This document shows, piece after piece, positions 1 through 8,567 of a stretch of DNA of 64,000 bases. Position 1 is the first letter of the stretch; each line of letters starts with the position of its first letter. The notes below the pieces were generated by a model, which made no database searches, was not told where the DNA came from, and saw only the letters and a list, made by a program, of their open reading frames with translations. The translations under genes were made by a program, and so were the position numbers. The stretch spans positions 2,790,001-2,854,000 of the forward strand of contig NZ_CP102930.1 of the NCBI RefSeq assembly GCF_025558485.1. The letters are read 5' to 3'. The DNA is from Bdellovibrio bacteriovorus (GTDB taxonomy: Bacteria; Bdellovibrionota; Bdellovibrionia; Bdellovibrionales; Bdellovibrionaceae).

Positions 1-573
1 TTCCTGATCGGAACCGCAGTCCATCGCTCGGGAATAAAGTGCGCGGGTTTCATTCAGGACTTTCTGGTTTGGAAGCTTTTCCTCCAGCTTGAAGGCCAGA
101 GCGGCAATCACATGGGGTGACACGCAGACAGATTTTTTGGTGATTTGTTCGGAAAGCTGCTGGCGTTCTTTCGGGCTAAGGCGCGCGATGGCTCTGATGC
201 CTTCTGTGGCGCTGGTGTTGGTGATTTTATTCCATTTTTTCTGGCGAACCAGCTTTGAAATATCCGCGGCCTTCAGGCGCAGGTCTTTATTCTTCGCAGA
301 AGCACTTTTGTCTTTATAGAAGCTCTTGCACAGCACTTCATTGCGTTCGATATGGCAGCCTTTATAGCGGGCAGCAAAGAAATTATGCTTTTCACTGAGT
401 TGAATAAACAACTCGGCGGCCTCTTTATGCTCCAGAGAAACCGGGGAAGGGCTGGCCTGTACATTTTGTAGCATGTGACCAAAACCGGCATCGAAATAGC
501 AGCCCGCCACCGCCCCGATCAGGGCAAGGAAGCTTGAAATCACTAATAAAGTTGAGAACCGGTTTTTTTTCAT
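1..573 (-). CDS. Lipoprotein of unknown function, C-terminus beyond window
   Basis: The gene reads leftward off the window edge, so only its first 191 codons are visible. The product starts with two lysines, a hydrophobic stretch (about residues 7-24) and a lipobox VAGC with Cys25, so export and lipid anchoring are expected. The remainder is helical, charged and has several cysteines. The ATG at 573 follows a purine-rich AAGAG a few bases upstream. I do not recognise a domain. A periplasmic enzyme whose catalytic part lies outside the window, for example a lytic transglycosylase, is possible but unproven. Confidence 0.7.
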   Translation of the reverse strand, partial: MKKNRFSTLLVISSFLALIGAVAGCYFDAGFGHMLQNVQASPSPVSLEHKEAAELFIQLSEKHNFFAARYKGCHIERNEVLCKSFYKDKSASAKNKDLRLKAADISKLVRQKKWNKITNTSATEGIRAIARLSPKERQQLSEQITKKSVCVSPHVIAALAFKLEEKLPNQKVLNETRALYSRAMDCGSDQE

Positions 574-660
574 ATCTCTTGCCAAGGGGTAATTGCACTA
601 AGCGTACCCTTTGAGGCCTAAGCAAAAGAAAATGAACGTTTGTTTAAGTGTGGAGGAAAT

Positions 661-675
661 GTCTCAGTATGAGAC
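661..675. repeat. Small inverted repeat between two minus-strand genes
   Basis: GTCTCA and TGAGAC form a 6-bp stem around a 3-base loop, just past the stop codon of the L,D-transpeptidase-like gene. It has no clear U-tract. It may be a weak terminator or an mRNA end stabiliser. Confidence 0.3.
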
Positions 676-680
676 TCAGC

Positions 681-1832
681 TTACGAGCCCTGACAGGACT
701 TCACTTTGGATGGTGTGAAATTATAGATCATGGTGCCGCCATCCTTCAGGACGCCTTTTTTCAGCTGATCCAGATACGGGGGCGCAGCACCCAGTGTGGT
801 TCTGCCACGAGATCTGGTGTCCAGAGTTCCAGCAACTCCCAGACAGCCTTGTGTCGGTGTATAAGGGTCCCAGCCATGCAGCAAAACGCCGCGACTGTGA
901 ATGTCCTGATTTTCAGGTTCCAGCCCCACAAGCTCGATGCCATCGCGGATGTTGCCACCCCGCGGAGGATTGTAGGCCTTTGTCATGATGGCTCCATTGG
1001 GAGTTTTCAAGGATCCTTTGCCGTTACCGAAGCCGCCTTCACCACGGGAAACCCATAGAGGATTTTTATCCAGTACTGAAGCCACAGAGCCGTCGGCATT
1101 CAGAATCCACATCTTTCCCATGACGCCACCGTTGGAGAAGTCGTTGAAGATAAAGACGTCGTTTTTAACTTTGTCTTTGTTCTTCTTTAAAGCCTCCAAC
1201 GCTTGCTTCAGACCGCAGTTTAAAGTCTTGTCGTTTTGCAGAGCTGTGGGGAAGTTTTTCTCATCACAGTTTTCTGCATTTTTTGGATTGAGCATTTTAT
1301 TTGTTTTCTCAATCTTTTCAGTCATGGCATCGGCCATGGCGACGGACTCGTTGACCTCGACTCCTTTGCTGACAGGAGGCGTGGACTTTTGCGAGCCAAG
1401 ACCGAACAGCCCCAGGAACCATTCAATCAGATTGAAGCTGCCGGTCTTGTAAGCGGGAACGTCCGTGTTCAGGGTGCAATTGGTGGTTGAGCCTGAACCG
1501 GAACAGGTTGCGGATTCGGTGGTAAGGTCTGCCTGTTGAACCACTAAACTTGAATTTTTCGCCAGAGCCTGAAGATCGGCGCTGTCCGAGGAATCATCGG
1601 TGCCTTTGATTTCAGTGACCTGATAAAGGCTGTTGTTTTCCACTTTCTTCAAAAAACCACTGCCACCTTCGTATTGAGGGCTGACGTAGCGGGTATTTTC
1701 ATTCACGGGCTTCAATGTGACGGAAGAATTTTTTGGAAGAGCGCCAATAGGCATAACGGCTTCTGTATCAGAAGCGGCACCACAAACCGAGTGGAGAGAG
1801 AATACCAATGCCCCAAGTAAAATGGATCTCAT
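681..1832 (-). CDS. Exported murein L,D-transpeptidase-like protein (YkuD_2 type)
   Basis: This is a predicted periplasmic protein of 383 residues. The N-terminus from the ATG at 1832 is a clean signal peptide ending near CGA; a GTG at 1856 would add eight residues and is less likely. The first two thirds are low-complexity and polar. The C-terminal third carries the cysteine-transpeptidase signature: a histidine in LLHGWD followed by TQGCLG, which matches the HG...(S/T)xGC layout of the YkuD_2 family. These enzymes act on peptidoglycan stem peptides. The spacing H-x10-C is unusually short, so activity should be checked. It lies downstream of the TonB/receptor pair on the same strand, but more than 100 bases away. 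Confidence 0.7.
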   Translation of the reverse strand: MRSILLGALVFSLHSVCGAASDTEAVMPIGALPKNSSVTLKPVNENTRYVSPQYEGGSGFLKKVENNSLYQVTEIKGTDDSSDSADLQALAKNSSLVVQQADLTTESATCSGSGSTTNCTLNTDVPAYKTGSFNLIEWFLGLFGLGSQKSTPPVSKGVEVNESVAMADAMTEKIEKTNKMLNPKNAENCDEKNFPTALQNDKTLNCGLKQALEALKKNKDKVKNDVFIFNDFSNGGVMGKMWILNADGSVASVLDKNPLWVSRGEGGFGNGKGSLKTPNGAIMTKAYNPPRGGNIRDGIELVGLEPENQDIHSRGVLLHGWDPYTPTQGCLGVAGTLDTRSRGRTTLGAAPPYLDQLKKGVLKDGGTMIYNFTPSKVKSCQGS

Positions 1833-1913
1833 TGATTCAATGTAAATGAAAAACACTCTGATAAGTAAGACCAGTTTGTGTCAATTGACGTTTTGGTCCT
1901 GTTCCGGGAAGTT

Positions 1914-1939
1914 CGCAAGGGATGTGGGAACCCCTTGCG
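1914..1939. repeat. Inverted repeat after the TonB-dependent receptor gene
   Basis: CGCAAGGG and CCCTTGCG form an 8-bp stem around a 10-base loop, a few bases downstream of the receptor stop codon. No U-tract follows on the minus strand. It may stabilise the mRNA end or act in termination with Rho. Confidence 0.4.
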
Positions 1940-1951
1940 CTGTTCTTAGGT

Positions 1952-3778
1952 CTAGAACCAGAACTCTGCACCGACAGAGGCGTTGAAGCCGTCTGCAAGG
2001 TAACTGTAGGTCTCTTGATAACGATTGTTGGTCAAATTATTCAGGCGTGTGAACACCGTGCGATCCGGAGTCCACGCGTAGGAGTAAGCCGCGTTGGTGA
2101 TCACATAACCCGGATTTACAGTAGGTGCAGATTGGAAGCCCGTGTCCGTGCGAGTGCCAGCACCGATAAATTCGATGGAGCCTGTGTGTTTGTCCAGAGC
2201 GTGAAGGTACTTCAAACTTCCGTTCACCAATGGACGACGCAACAGCCAACGATCGTTGTCCACGTCGCGAGGTTCCTGATAGCCATAGGTGGCAATCAAG
2301 GTTCCATTTTCAACCGGGCGTAGAGTGTAAGTCACGTCCACACCACGAGTTTTGGATTTGGAAACGTTATTGTATTTCATTGTCGGGAAGGTGCCTGTGA
2401 TCTGCAACAAGTCGGTGAACTCTGCATAGAACAAGGTCACAGACAGATTCTGTTGTTCGGAGATAGCCCATTCCTGCATCAGGCTGTACTGGATGGCCTT
2501 TTCTGTTTTCAAATCCGGATTTCCATAAGATGAGAAGAGCTGGAACAAAGATGGAATCTTATATCCGGAAGCGACTTCCAATTTGGTTTTTTCAAACAGA
2601 GTCAAACCCAGTTGATAAGTGGAAACCGGATCCTGGTCGTCCCAGTTTTCCAGACGGCCTCCGACGGCCAAAGAAAAGCCCGGTGTCCAAGTATAGTCAG
2701 TTTTTAGGAACAGACCTCTTTGTTCGCTGAACTTGTTGACGGTTTCGGTCCCTTTGTTTCTGTAAACGAAGTCTTCATAGATATAGCTTAAGCCCCCGTT
2801 GACGGACAGCTGTTCACTTTTGTGTGGAGTGAAGTCCACGCGCGCTGTTTTCAGGTTGGCGCCATAGCGTTGTTCTGTGCCGGTGGGATTATTCACGTCC
2901 GGCGGAGTCGTTGCAGGCCAGTCGTATTTGCGCAAGCTGTTCTGCATGCTCAAGGCCAGGCGTGGTTCCCACGCAATGTCATTAAACTTCAGATGAGTGG
3001 ATGCGGCAGACTGACGGGTGTAGGTTTCAAAACCTTCCGTATCATAAATTCTGTTGGAGGCGCGGTCTGAGCCCGGGGAATTATTCAGATCCTGAAGGAA
3101 GCTGCCTTTCACGTGGCCTTCAACAGATCCTTTCCATGCGTAAGCGGCATCCCCGTTCCAGTTATTTTGCGCATAGCTTTTGTCAGAATCCTCGACGGGT
3201 GATCTGGAGTCTTTCCATGAACCATGCCCGCGCATCAGGAAGGCATGGGTTTCATCCAGCGCTTCTGTGTGGACGGCAGTCACATCACGGAAGTTTTGAG
3301 TTCCGGCCTGAACCTGCAGGCCGGTTTTGGTTTTAAATTCCTGGGGAATGGTGTCGATCTTGATCACGCCACTTAGAGCCTGTCCTCCGTAAAGAACTGT
3401 TTGGCCGCCTTTGATGATTTCAATACGACGAACGGATTTAATATCCAGAGAGTTCAGATTGAAGGTCCTCTGGATGGTGGAGGCGTCATAAAAAGGCACA
3501 CCATCAACGATGATCATCACATGGCTGGAATCCCCGCCGCGGATAAAAATGGAGTTGGGTTGGAAAGCCGTACTGACAACAGTGACGTTGGCCTGACTGG
3601 ACAGCAAGCTGGTGATATTTGGCGCACGGGATTCTTTAATGGTCTTTTCGTCGATAATGACTTTGTCGGAGGTGTTAAAAACAACATCCTCAACCACGGT
3701 TTCAAAACTGGGAATGGATTCCTGGGCAGAGGCCACAGCCGTCATAAGCAGGCTGGCAAGAAGAACAGAGTATTTCAC
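1952..3778 (-). CDS. TonB-dependent outer membrane receptor, BtuB-like
   Basis: This 608-residue outer-membrane barrel imports a scarce nutrient using TonB energy. It has a signal peptide ending near ASAQ, a plug domain with IFIRGGDSSH, VDGVPFYD and a LYGGQALSG stretch, then a beta-barrel ending in the aromatic residue F as expected for BAM targeting. The start is GTG at 3778 with AAGGA seven bases upstream. Length and plug motifs resemble the BtuB/cobalamin group, but I saw no cobalamin riboswitch or B12 gene nearby, so the substrate is open. The tonB-like gene lies 24 bases upstream on the same strand, making a receptor-energiser operon; ExbB/ExbD are not in the window. Confidence 0.85.
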   Translation of the reverse strand: MKYSVLLASLLMTAVASAQESIPSFETVVEDVVFNTSDKVIIDEKTIKESRAPNITSLLSSQANVTVVSTAFQPNSIFIRGGDSSHVMIIVDGVPFYDASTIQRTFNLNSLDIKSVRRIEIIKGGQTVLYGGQALSGVIKIDTIPQEFKTKTGLQVQAGTQNFRDVTAVHTEALDETHAFLMRGHGSWKDSRSPVEDSDKSYAQNNWNGDAAYAWKGSVEGHVKGSFLQDLNNSPGSDRASNRIYDTEGFETYTRQSAASTHLKFNDIAWEPRLALSMQNSLRKYDWPATTPPDVNNPTGTEQRYGANLKTARVDFTPHKSEQLSVNGGLSYIYEDFVYRNKGTETVNKFSEQRGLFLKTDYTWTPGFSLAVGGRLENWDDQDPVSTYQLGLTLFEKTKLEVASGYKIPSLFQLFSSYGNPDLKTEKAIQYSLMQEWAISEQQNLSVTLFYAEFTDLLQITGTFPTMKYNNVSKSKTRGVDVTYTLRPVENGTLIATYGYQEPRDVDNDRWLLRRPLVNGSLKYLHALDKHTGSIEFIGAGTRTDTGFQSAPTVNPGYVITNAAYSYAWTPDRTVFTRLNNLTNNRYQETYSYLADGFNASVGAEFWF

Positions 3779-3802
3779 GTTGTATCCTTTAGACGTACAG
3801 AC

Positions 3803-4399
3803 TTAATTGACTTCCAACTTAAATCTATAGGTGTAACGGATCTTAACGGCAACTGATTCCTTGCCTTTGAAAGCTGGTTGAAATTCAAAGCTCTTTAGTG
3901 CTGCCACGGCGGATTCATTCAAACCATGGCCGGGACCGCTGATCACCGTGACTTGTCGCACTTGGCCTTCGCGGTCTATCAGGATTTCAAGCAGAACCGG
4001 GCCATCGATCCCGGCTTTTTTTGCCTCGGCGGGATACTGCGCTTTTACTTCGTGTTTTACTTTGGGAAGGTGGGTGATTTCGCTCCAGCCCACAACCGGG
4101 GTGGAATCATCACCGAAGTTTTCTGATCCAGCAGCGGCAGAATCTGCTGTGGAAGTTTGTTCTGTCTGGCTGTCGGCAGATGGGGCCGATGCTGAAGGTG
4201 CCGCGGGGGCTTGCGCAGAAATGATTTTTGTTGGCGGACTTTTGCTTGCAGGTGCAAGAGCCGCTGCTGGACTGACAACGGTCAGATCCACCACTTCGCC
4301 AATCTCAGTCTGAGAAGAAGGTGTAGAAAGACTTAAGGTCCCCAGGGCCAGCAAGTGCAAAACAAATGATAAAAAGAGGCAGAAAATCAATATCTTCAA
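3803..4399 (-). CDS. TonB family energy transducer
   Basis: A 198-residue inner-membrane protein with one N-terminal membrane segment, a long Ala/Pro/Ser-rich periplasm-spanning linker (about residues 30-105) and a C-terminal TonB domain. In the domain PAEAKKAGIDG, ILIDREGQV and a final ...ALKSFEFQPAFK block match the TonB_C family. It would couple proton-motive force, via ExbB/ExbD encoded elsewhere, to the receptor that follows 24 bases downstream. It is short for a TonB, which fits a dedicated partner of that receptor. It is divergent from the ABC-F gene, so the roughly 200-base spacer must hold both promoters. Confidence 0.85.
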   Translation of the reverse strand: MKILIFCLFLSFVLHLLALGTLSLSTPSSQTEIGEVVDLTVVSPAAALAPASKSPPTKIISAQAPAAPSASAPSADSQTEQTSTADSAAAGSENFGDDSTPVVGWSEITHLPKVKHEVKAQYPAEAKKAGIDGPVLLEILIDREGQVRQVTVISGPGHGLNESAVAALKSFEFQPAFKGKESVAVKIRYTYRFKLEVN

Positions 4400-4488
4400 G
4401 CACTATGAACTTCTCATAAATCTTTCTTAAGTCAATATTCGGGGCTTTGGTTCGGGGGCTTGTGACTTCAACAAACTTGTAGTAGTCT

Positions 4489-4597
4489 ATGAAAGTCGGG
4501 CGCTAAACCCGACGTCTATGAGAAATTAATCCGTCGTTTTACTCCTTTTCTAAGAACATTCTTAGGCCCATTCAGGGCTACGGACGGATATTTTAAT
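4489..4597 (+). promoter_or_regulatory. Structured leader with mini-ORF before ABC-F gene (candidate attenuator)
   Basis: The sequence shows a five-codon reading frame (MKVGR, 4489-4506) that overlaps a hairpin, GTCGGG (4495-4500) with CCCGAC (4508-4513). Downstream, ATCCGTC (4529-4535) can pair with GACGGAT (4583-4589), closing over two inner hairpins (CTAAGAA/TTCTTAG, 4550-4565; GCCC/GGGC, 4566-4578). The outer 3' arm contains the only Shine-Dalgarno-like GGA ahead of the ATG at 4598, so folding would hide it. Ribosome-sensing attenuation is known for antibiotic-resistance ABC-F genes. Its presence here is inference. A possible promoter (TTGTGA at 4460, TAGTCT at 4483) would start transcription downstream of the mini-ORF ATG and so argue against translating it. 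Confidence 0.45.
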
Positions 4598-6142
4598 ATG
4601 CAAAATCAATTATTTCAGGTGACTGCAAAGTCCCTGAGCTACGAGCTTCCTCGTGGGGAAATGCTTTTTTCAGATATTTCATTTACGTGGAATTTCCGTC
4701 GCTGTGCTTTGGTCGGCCCCAATGGGGTGGGTAAAAGCACGCTGGCAAAAATTATCGCCGGTATTTTAAGGCCTGCCAGTGGGGATCTGCTGGTGGACCA
4801 CAAGGTTCTGTATCTGGCGCAATTACAGGACCGCCCATCAGGCACGGTGGCAGAGTATCTGATGGCTTTGTGGGAAAGTCCGCTGGCGGATTCCGCTTTG
4901 TGGGGGCCATTGCTGCAGGATGTGCCGTTGGAGCGACCTGTGACAGAGCTCAGTGGCGGCGAATGGACACGTGTGCGGATTGCTGAAACGTTATCTCAAG
5001 GTGCGGGGCTTCTGATTTTGGATGAACCAACAAACAATCTGGATCGTGAAGCACGGGTGTTGATTCGCGATTTTGTCCGTCGGTATTCCGGCGCCTTGTT
5101 GGTGATCAGCCATGACCGCGAGCTGTTGGAGGAAGTGGACGGAATTTGGGAGCTTTCCAGCCAGGGGTTGCAAAGTTATGGTGGACCCTATTCGGAATAT
5201 GAAGAACAAAAATCCGCAGAGCGTGAGCTGCTGGCGGACAGAATAGACCGCGTCCGCCGCGAAAAAAAGAAGGTGGAAAGAGAACATCAGGAAAAGCTTC
5301 GCACGCAGGAAAAGCGCATGCGCGTTGGACAGGCGCTGGCGGATAAAGGTGGATTGCCGCGCATTATCGTCGGAGGCCTGAAGCGACGGGCTCAGGAAAC
5401 TCACGGAAAGATTCAGGCGCGTGAGGAAAAGCGTGTGGAAAAATCCAAAGAGGAACTGGGGGGTCTGATTCAGAGTCAAAAATCTGAAACCCGTCTGGGG
5501 CTGGACTTGACGGCATCGGCCGTTCCAGAGGGAAAACTGATTTTCGAGTTACAGGATTTCAATCTGCGCTATGAAAATCAAAATTTCCTTTGGTCGGAAC
5601 CTTTGACTGTGACGATGCGTGGGCCTCAGCGCTGGGCTTTGTCTGGGCGAAATGGTGCTGGTAAGAGCTCCCTGATAAAAGCTTTGTTGGGACAGATGCC
5701 CGTGTGCTTCAGCGAAGGGACTTGTCGGTTGGGCGAAGTGCAGGTGCGTTTATTAGATCAGCAGTATTCACTGTTAAATCCTGAATTGTCTGTGCTGGAA
5801 AATATTCTGGAACAAGGACAGCGTGATCCGGTTCAGGTGCGCAACCAACTGGCGCGTTTTCAGTTTATGCGCGAGATGGTGCACCGGCAGGTACGTGATC
5901 TTAGCGGTGGCGAAAAATTGAAAGCGGCCTTGGCGAAGATCTTTCTGTCAGACCCGGCAGCACAGTTTCTGATTCTGGACGAGCCCACAAACAATCTGGA
6001 TCTGGACAGTTTGCAGGTTTTGGAAACCGCTTTGTTGGATTATCGGGGAGCCCTTTTGGTGGTCTCGCATGATGAAAGATTTCTACAGGCGGTGGAGGTC
6101 AGTTCACGTATAGAATTGAACGGTAGGAATGTCAGTCGTTGA
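4598..6142 (+). CDS. ABC-F family ATPase (ribosome-associated)
   Basis: A soluble 514-residue protein with two ABC ATPase domains and no membrane domain. Walker A motifs are GPNGVGKST (40-48) and GRNGAGKSS (about 349). Signatures LSGGE occur twice, each followed by LILDEPTNNLD. The charged helical linker between the domains is the P-site tRNA-interaction region that defines ABC-F proteins. Such proteins bind the ribosomal E site and either rescue stalled ribosomes or protect against antibiotics; the subfamily cannot be fixed by eye. It is shorter than EttA/Uup and lacks a C-terminal coiled coil, more like resistance-type members. The leader is described separately. A gene with a TTG start follows 21 bases downstream. 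Confidence 0.92.
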   Translation: MQNQLFQVTAKSLSYELPRGEMLFSDISFTWNFRRCALVGPNGVGKSTLAKIIAGILRPASGDLLVDHKVLYLAQLQDRPSGTVAEYLMALWESPLADSALWGPLLQDVPLERPVTELSGGEWTRVRIAETLSQGAGLLILDEPTNNLDREARVLIRDFVRRYSGALLVISHDRELLEEVDGIWELSSQGLQSYGGPYSEYEEQKSAERELLADRIDRVRREKKKVEREHQEKLRTQEKRMRVGQALADKGGLPRIIVGGLKRRAQETHGKIQAREEKRVEKSKEELGGLIQSQKSETRLGLDLTASAVPEGKLIFELQDFNLRYENQNFLWSEPLTVTMRGPQRWALSGRNGAGKSSLIKALLGQMPVCFSEGTCRLGEVQVRLLDQQYSLLNPELSVLENILEQGQRDPVQVRNQLARFQFMREMVHRQVRDLSGGEKLKAALAKIFLSDPAAQFLILDEPTNNLDLDSLQVLETALLDYRGALLVVSHDERFLQAVEVSSRIELNGRNVSR

Positions 6143-6163
6143 TCTAAAGCGGAGGCCCAGCCT

Positions 6164-7738
6164 TTGCAATCTGTACGGATTGCTATGCTTGCTCGTTGGT
6201 TGACCACCCTTAGTTTCCTGTGTTTTGGCCTACTTAGCCTTTTTGTCGTGCAGATGACAAGAAGGCCGCTCTGTATTGAATCCAAGGTTGTCGAAAGAAT
6301 CGACAGACTGGGAGTGAAGGGCACGGACACAGTCTATCGCTGTGCCGTGAACAAGGAAACTCCGTTTAGTACATACTTTAGCGAACAAAGCCGGGATCTG
6401 ACCTATCGAATTCAGAAAACTGAACGTCTGTTGGAAAGCATCGAGTCCTTTGAAAGAAAAGTGCAGCTGACCATTATGGAGGACCGTCCTTATCTGTTTA
6501 AGGTTCGCGGTCATCATATCTTTATTGGTGAAAAGCTTTTGGCTGCTCCGGGGCATTTGGAAAAAGCACTGGCAAAAGTCTGGTATCGAGAGCGCAACGA
6601 CGGCTTCTTTGCCCAGCAGGCTTTGATGGAAGAGGTCTTTACCGACTTCCTGGTCTATTTGGATTTGGGGGATCTGGATATTGGAGATCCAAACACTCAT
6701 CTGAAGACAGCTTTGCGCAAAGTAAAGTGGCCCTATGTGTTGAAGTCCGTTCCTGCCTATTGCGATTCTTCATGGAAGCAGTCCGAACACTTTGGTTTGT
6801 GTCAGGATAAAGAGGAAGCCACCGAGATTTTGGCTGATCAAGTGGTGGAGATGAGTCTGCGCCCGTTATTGGTGACCAGTTGGGTGAATGCTTACCGTGG
6901 TCTTTCCATGAAAGAACGCTTTGACTTCTATCGCATGATTCCAACCTTGTTGCGTTCGGAGCATTCTGAGCCCCTGCCGATTGTGGGTGGTGCTTTCGTG
7001 GGTGAAAGAACCACGACCTTGCTGAAGGCGGCCGAAGCCATTAAAAATGTGAACATGTTTGTTTCCAAGACGAAAGCGATCAAGGATTCGGAAAGTCATC
7101 GTGTCTTTGTTGCCAACTTCACCAATGAATTGCACAGCAATGGTTTTCAGGATGCTTTTGCCGAGGCCTCATTTGATATTCTTTTTATCGCACATGGTGA
7201 TCTGACGGAAAAATCGGCGGTCTTAAAACATTTTATGAAGATCGCCAAAGCTCAGCCAAAAGTTCAAATTGCCCTGCGCGATGATGAAAATCTTTGGATG
7301 CTTCCGTCCAAATATCCGATTCCGGTAAAATCCTTTGGTGAAATCAGATCCACGCGCACTATTGTTGAAAAGTGCGGTGGTTATAACTTCAGCTATGTGA
7401 TGGATTATGCCGACGAAACTGAAAAGCTGCTGGTTGTGGATCACTGCGATCTGGATAAAGAAATTCATTACAGCCGCTATCTGAAAGAAGGCGCAGAAGG
7501 TTTTGGTGCGGAAAACAAAGGAACAGCTTTTGTTCAGTTCCATCTGCCATCATTGCTAATGAAAAAGACCGAGCTGGAACAGGTTTCCAACGTTTTTGAA
7601 TTCATTCAAAAACGCGATGTGGAAAGCACATCCTTTAAAAGCCTTGGCTGGCGTGAGGTTCATTGGAGCGAGCAGGCCAACGCCTATCAACCGAAGGCCT
7701 ACGTTGACGCGATTGAATGGTTCCGTGTTCCAAACTAG
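6164..7738 (+). CDS. Membrane-anchored protein of unknown function
   Basis: A 524-residue protein with one N-terminal membrane segment (about residues 12-30) and a large, mostly polar remainder expected outside the cytoplasm. I do not recognise a domain. The TTG at 6164 is chosen because GGAGG lies eight bases upstream; an in-frame ATG at 6185 has no such site. Twenty-one bases separate it from the ABC-F gene, so the two are probably co-transcribed. Its end overlaps the convergent lipoprotein gene by four bases. The even distribution of charged and aromatic residues, without repeats, suggests a globular domain specific to this lineage. Confidence 0.7.
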   Translation: MQSVRIAMLARWLTTLSFLCFGLLSLFVVQMTRRPLCIESKVVERIDRLGVKGTDTVYRCAVNKETPFSTYFSEQSRDLTYRIQKTERLLESIESFERKVQLTIMEDRPYLFKVRGHHIFIGEKLLAAPGHLEKALAKVWYRERNDGFFAQQALMEEVFTDFLVYLDLGDLDIGDPNTHLKTALRKVKWPYVLKSVPAYCDSSWKQSEHFGLCQDKEEATEILADQVVEMSLRPLLVTSWVNAYRGLSMKERFDFYRMIPTLLRSEHSEPLPIVGGAFVGERTTTLLKAAEAIKNVNMFVSKTKAIKDSESHRVFVANFTNELHSNGFQDAFAEASFDILFIAHGDLTEKSAVLKHFMKIAKAQPKVQIALRDDENLWMLPSKYPIPVKSFGEIRSTRTIVEKCGGYNFSYVMDYADETEKLLVVDHCDLDKEIHYSRYLKEGAEGFGAENKGTAFVQFHLPSLLMKKTELEQVSNVFEFIQKRDVESTSFKSLGWREVHWSEQANAYQPKAYVDAIEWFRVPN

Positions 7739-8553
7739 GGATGTTCCAGACTGGGAAGTTCTTCACGATAACTGTTAATTTCCTGATTTAATTTATCGCG
7801 ACTGGATTCCAGATTTCTAAGATCGCCCTCCAGATTGGACACTTCCGAACGTTTCATGGACAGATCTGTGTCCACGGACTGAATTTGGGCACTGAAATGT
7901 GTCACCAGATAAGGTTGTTTCGCACTTACAGCGGCATTCTTTTGAGATTCCAGATTGTTTTTCTGGGATTCCAGCATGTGCAAAGATCCCTTGGCAAAAG
8001 ATAAAGAATTTCTTTTGGCTGCAATGTCCATATCAATGCTGCGAACCTGTTTGTCTTTGCTGTCGATCAAAGACTGCACATACTTGCGGCGGCCTTTGCG
8101 ATATTCTGGCAGGAAACCGGATTCAAGATCTTTCGGGCAGACATTCTGATAGCGCTTTCCGGAAGTCCCGGCCGTAAAACCGTTGGATTTGGCGCAATAG
8201 TCACGGATGCCTTTTTGATGCTCGGAAATCAACACGTTGATTTGTGGCCCCTCACAAAGATCACGGGAAAACAGATCACCACCTTTTCCCAGTATATAAG
8301 TGTTGGTACCGACGCAGTATTTTTCCACACCGCTTTTAAAGCCACGGTCCAATTGGGATTCCTGAATGTCTGCTTCGACCTTGCGGCATTCGTTTAAAGT
8401 GGTGTCCGCATTCAGCCATTGACCGCGCATGGCCACTTTTTGTCCGTGTTCAAACCAGTTGATCTCTTCGCAGCTTTTTTTCTTAAAGTAGCTGGCACAG
8501 CCTGCTAGTTGCAGCATCAAAACAACAAAAATGATTTTGGAAACTGGTTTCAA
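7735..8553 (-). CDS. DUF2799-type lipoprotein with coiled coil
   Basis: A 272-residue lipoprotein with lipobox LAGC (Cys19). The next part has repeated WFEHG, RGFKSGVEKYC and EHQKGIRDYC elements with paired cysteines, the pattern of DUF2799 proteins, whose function is unknown. The last 100 residues form a heptad-rich coiled coil in two arms (about 175-265) with few aromatics. The combination suggests an envelope-anchored protein that oligomerises or bridges partners. It sits 14 bases downstream of the Uup-like ABC-F gene on the same strand and could be the last gene of the CoA operon transcript. Confidence 0.75.
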   Translation of the reverse strand: MKPVSKIIFVVLMLQLAGCASYFKKKSCEEINWFEHGQKVAMRGQWLNADTTLNECRKVEADIQESQLDRGFKSGVEKYCVGTNTYILGKGGDLFSRDLCEGPQINVLISEHQKGIRDYCAKSNGFTAGTSGKRYQNVCPKDLESGFLPEYRKGRRKYVQSLIDSKDKQVRSIDMDIAAKRNSLSFAKGSLHMLESQKNNLESQKNAAVSAKQPYLVTHFSAQIQSVDTDLSMKRSEVSNLEGDLRNLESSRDKLNQEINSYREELPSLEHP

Positions 8554-8567
8554 AACAAACTCCTTAA

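Noticed and set aside
2037..3336. Several open frames inside the receptor gene on both strands
   Set aside because: They are shadows of a well-supported TonB-dependent receptor, with no ribosome-binding sites or plausible composition.
4400..4597. Cobalamin riboswitch before tonB/receptor
   Set aside because: No B12-box core or matching pairings were found on the minus strand.
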